From NCBI GenBank assembly GCA_016293435.1, contig JAEDEG010000120.1:1-7575 (forward strand): a DNA stretch of 7,575 nt. The letters run 5' to 3'. Below are positions 6,844 through 7,575 of this stretch, in pieces. The position numbers and the translations under genes are program-made. Position 1 is the first letter of the stretch. Every line of letters starts with the position of its first letter. This DNA is from Clostridia bacterium. Lineage in GTDB: Bacteria; Bacillota; Clostridia; UMGS1810. The notes under the pieces were generated by a model. That model did not search any database. It saw only the letters and a program-made list of their open reading frames with translations, and was not told the origin of the DNA.

Positions 6844-7314
6844 CTACTGCTTCTTTACAAAGTGGGTTTTTGCTTTTACATCTCCCATTTCTAAATCCCA
6901 TATCAGTTCTCCGTCCTTATAGATAAAGTCAACAGCTACACCGTTGGATTCCATGATTTTCACACCGTCTTCGGTAAGTTCCCATGTGCCGCCGTCAAAA
7001 GTTTCATCATTTGTTTTTCCTGTAGATGTATAGTCGGCATTAAGAGTAATCTCATAGACTCCGAGGTTTTCTTCATAGTCATATACATCGCCTTCAGCTG
7101 ATTCCATAACTGTTGCTTTCCATGTTCCAATGTACAAATTTTCGTCTTTCGTTTCTGTTTTTGGTTCGTCCTTCGTTTCGGTTTTGGTTTCGACATTCAC
7201 GTTGTTGTTTGCGGTGTCCTTGTCGCTGCTGTTGTTACCGCATCCTGTCAGTGCAATTCCCATAGAAGCTATGATTGTACAGCATACCAGGATGATAGAT
7301 TTTTTCAATTTCAT
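6844..7314 (-). CDS. Small lipoprotein with Lys/Thr/Glu-rich linker, paralogue of the downstream lipoprotein
   Basis: A 156-residue probable lipoprotein and first gene of the minus-strand cluster. Its signal sequence runs MKLKK plus a hydrophobic core, with lipobox LTGC (Cys at 25). A hydrophilic linker follows at 26-59, containing Asn/Asp runs and two copies of KTETKDE. Residues 60-156 form a beta-rich domain: YIGTWKATV, YEITLNADYTSTGK, GTWELTEDGVKI, FIYKDGELIWDLEM, AKTHFVKK. The order of motifs matches the next gene, so the pair arose by tandem duplication; this copy has the longer linker. AGGAGG at 7322-7327, 7 nt before ATG, fixes the start. It is divergent from the probable HTH regulator at 7509 and shares its intergenic region, so control by that regulator is plausible but unproven. 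Possible roles are surface sensing or ligand binding; none can be assigned. Confidence 0.86.
   Translation of the reverse strand: MKLKKSIILVCCTIIASMGIALTGCGNNSSDKDTANNNVNVETKTETKDEPKTETKDENLYIGTWKATVMESAEGDVYDYEENLGVYEITLNADYTSTGKTNDETFDGGTWELTEDGVKIMESNGVAVDFIYKDGELIWDLEMGDVKAKTHFVKKQ
7141..7185 (-). repeat. Tandem repeat encoding the KTETKDE linker
   Basis: Two imperfect 24-nt units encode KTETKDE(P) and KTETKDE(N), residues 44-51 and 52-59 of the lipoprotein. They form a charged spacer between the lipid anchor and the folded domain. The paralogue lacks it, so the repeat expanded or was lost after duplication. Confidence 0.7.
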
Positions 7315-7337
7315 GTTTTTTCCTCCTCAATAATTAT

Positions 7338-7374
7338 AATAGACATCTACATTTCACAAATTATATTGTCTATT
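7338..7374. promoter_or_regulatory. Inverted repeat AATAGACA / TGTCTATT in the lipoprotein leader
   Basis: Perfect 8-bp arms at 7338-7345 and 7367-7374 are separated by 21 nt. They lie between the minus-strand extended -10 and the ribosome binding site. They could be paired operator half-sites or a weak RNA hairpin in the 5' leader. Arms this short can occur by chance in AT-rich DNA. Confidence 0.3.
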
Positions 7375-7376
7375 GC

Positions 7377-7479
7377 AAATTATAGCATAAAATATAGCGA
7401 AATTCTATAGGTATTCCCGTGTTGTCATTGACATTACGGAAATTTTCGTGGAAGTTTGTGATGTTTTATGCTATAATTT
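7377..7479. repeat. Perfect 16-bp inverted repeat spanning the divergent promoters
   Basis: AAATTATAGCATAAAA at 7377-7392 is the exact reverse complement of 7464-7479, with 71 nt between the arms. Each arm contains TGCTATAAT, one directed to the minus-strand lipoprotein and one to the plus-strand regulator gene. The symmetry suggests binding sites for the same regulator on both promoters. Confidence 0.7.
7379..7387 (-). promoter_or_regulatory. Extended -10 promoter element of the lipoprotein cluster
   Basis: TGCTATAAT on the minus strand, a full extended -10 match. It lies about 65 nt upstream of the lipoprotein ATG, giving a leader of roughly 58 nt. No good -35 hexamer lies at 17 nt (TAGAAT), which is acceptable for an extended -10 promoter. 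Confidence 0.55.
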
Positions 7480-7484
7480 ATAAT
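7456..7484 (+). promoter_or_regulatory. Promoter of the plus-strand regulator gene
   Basis: TTGTGA (7456-7461) and TATAAT (7479-7484) stand 17 bp apart; -10 is a perfect match and -35 is 4 of 6. An overlapping extended -10 TGCTATAAT lies at 7469-7477. Both options predict a very short leader before the ATG at 7509. Confidence 0.6.
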
Positions 7485-7508
7485 AAGTAATGGAAAGGGG
7501 ATGAGAGT

Positions 7509-7575
7509 ATGGGGTTTTCCGATGTGCTAAAACTGTATCTGAACAAAACGCAGTCTACTGCGAAAGAGCTGTCCG
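7509..7575 (+). CDS. Probable helix-turn-helix (XRE-like) regulator, N-terminus only
   Basis: Only the first 22 codons are present, reading MGFSDVLKLYLNKTQSTAKE then LS; the gene runs off the window. An amphipathic first helix followed by TAKELS (helix 2 start, as in 'S-x-x-x-L-A/S' of XRE-type HTH proteins) suggests a DNA-binding regulator. A purine-rich GGAAAGGGG (7492-7500) stands 8 nt before ATG, and a good promoter lies upstream. Its divergent position to the lipoprotein cluster, with a shared inverted repeat, fits a local autoregulator. The family call from so short a piece is tentative. Confidence 0.6.
   Translation, partial: MGFSDVLKLYLNKTQSTAKELS

Noticed and set aside
6960..7196. 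78-codon minus-strand frame inside the lipoprotein gene
   Set aside because: It is an alternate frame of the linker and barrel region, with Lys/Gln-rich composition caused by the repeat and no start signal.

Overview
The window looks like chromosomal DNA of an anaerobic, Gram-positive-type bacterium of the Clostridia (Bacillota). The reasons are the AT-rich background, strong AGGAGG-type ribosome binding sites, lipobox lipoproteins, an S-layer-homology (SLH) anchored fibro-slime protein, and a C-terminal secretion-associated domain of a type common in clostridial surface proteins. I cannot name the species. All complete genes lie on the minus strand, so the window reads right to left. One truncated gene leaves on the plus strand at the right edge.

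Right end (about 6297-7575): a 194-bp divergent intergenic region separates the start of a probable helix-turn-helix regulator (plus, cut by the window end) from two tandem, clearly paralogous small lipoproteins (minus). It carries a perfect 16-bp inverted repeat (7377-7392 / 7464-7479). Each arm holds an extended -10 element, TGCTATAAT, one facing each way, which suggests coordinated divergent control. The lipoproteins are followed at short distance by a zinc-ribbon, multi-pass membrane protein (5619-6296). The three minus genes may form one operon that ends at a hairpin at 5534-5573.

Middle (about 3849-5651): this 1.8-kb segment looks foreign and decayed. It holds a fibro-slime/SLH surface protein gene that is visibly more GC-rich than its neighbours. 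Directly abutting its stop codon is a remnant of a large serine recombinase: only the C-terminal zinc ribbon and coiled coil remain, with a frameshift at an A6 run and a likely lost first zinc Cys. The segment is bracketed by two direct copies of a repeat of about 30 bp with a 17-bp identical core. One copy is the 3' end of the zinc-ribbon membrane protein gene; the other is the 3' end of the recombinase remnant. This is the layout expected of an integrated element (gene 3' end as attachment site, recombinase next to the other att), now degenerate. The arrangement is read from the sequence; the mobile-element interpretation is inference.

Left end (1-3821): one long gene for a secreted 1239-residue protein. 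It has three repeats of a small beta-sandwich-like module followed by a LamG-like module, then a right-handed beta-helix-like region and a C-terminal beta domain. It contains 22 cysteines and no recognisable catalytic motif or cell-wall anchor. A perfect 16-bp hairpin terminates it.

Together the genes suggest a cell-surface/envelope locus (two exported surface proteins, two lipoproteins, one membrane protein) beside a local regulator. I found no RNA gene, no CRISPR array and no recognisable defence system.
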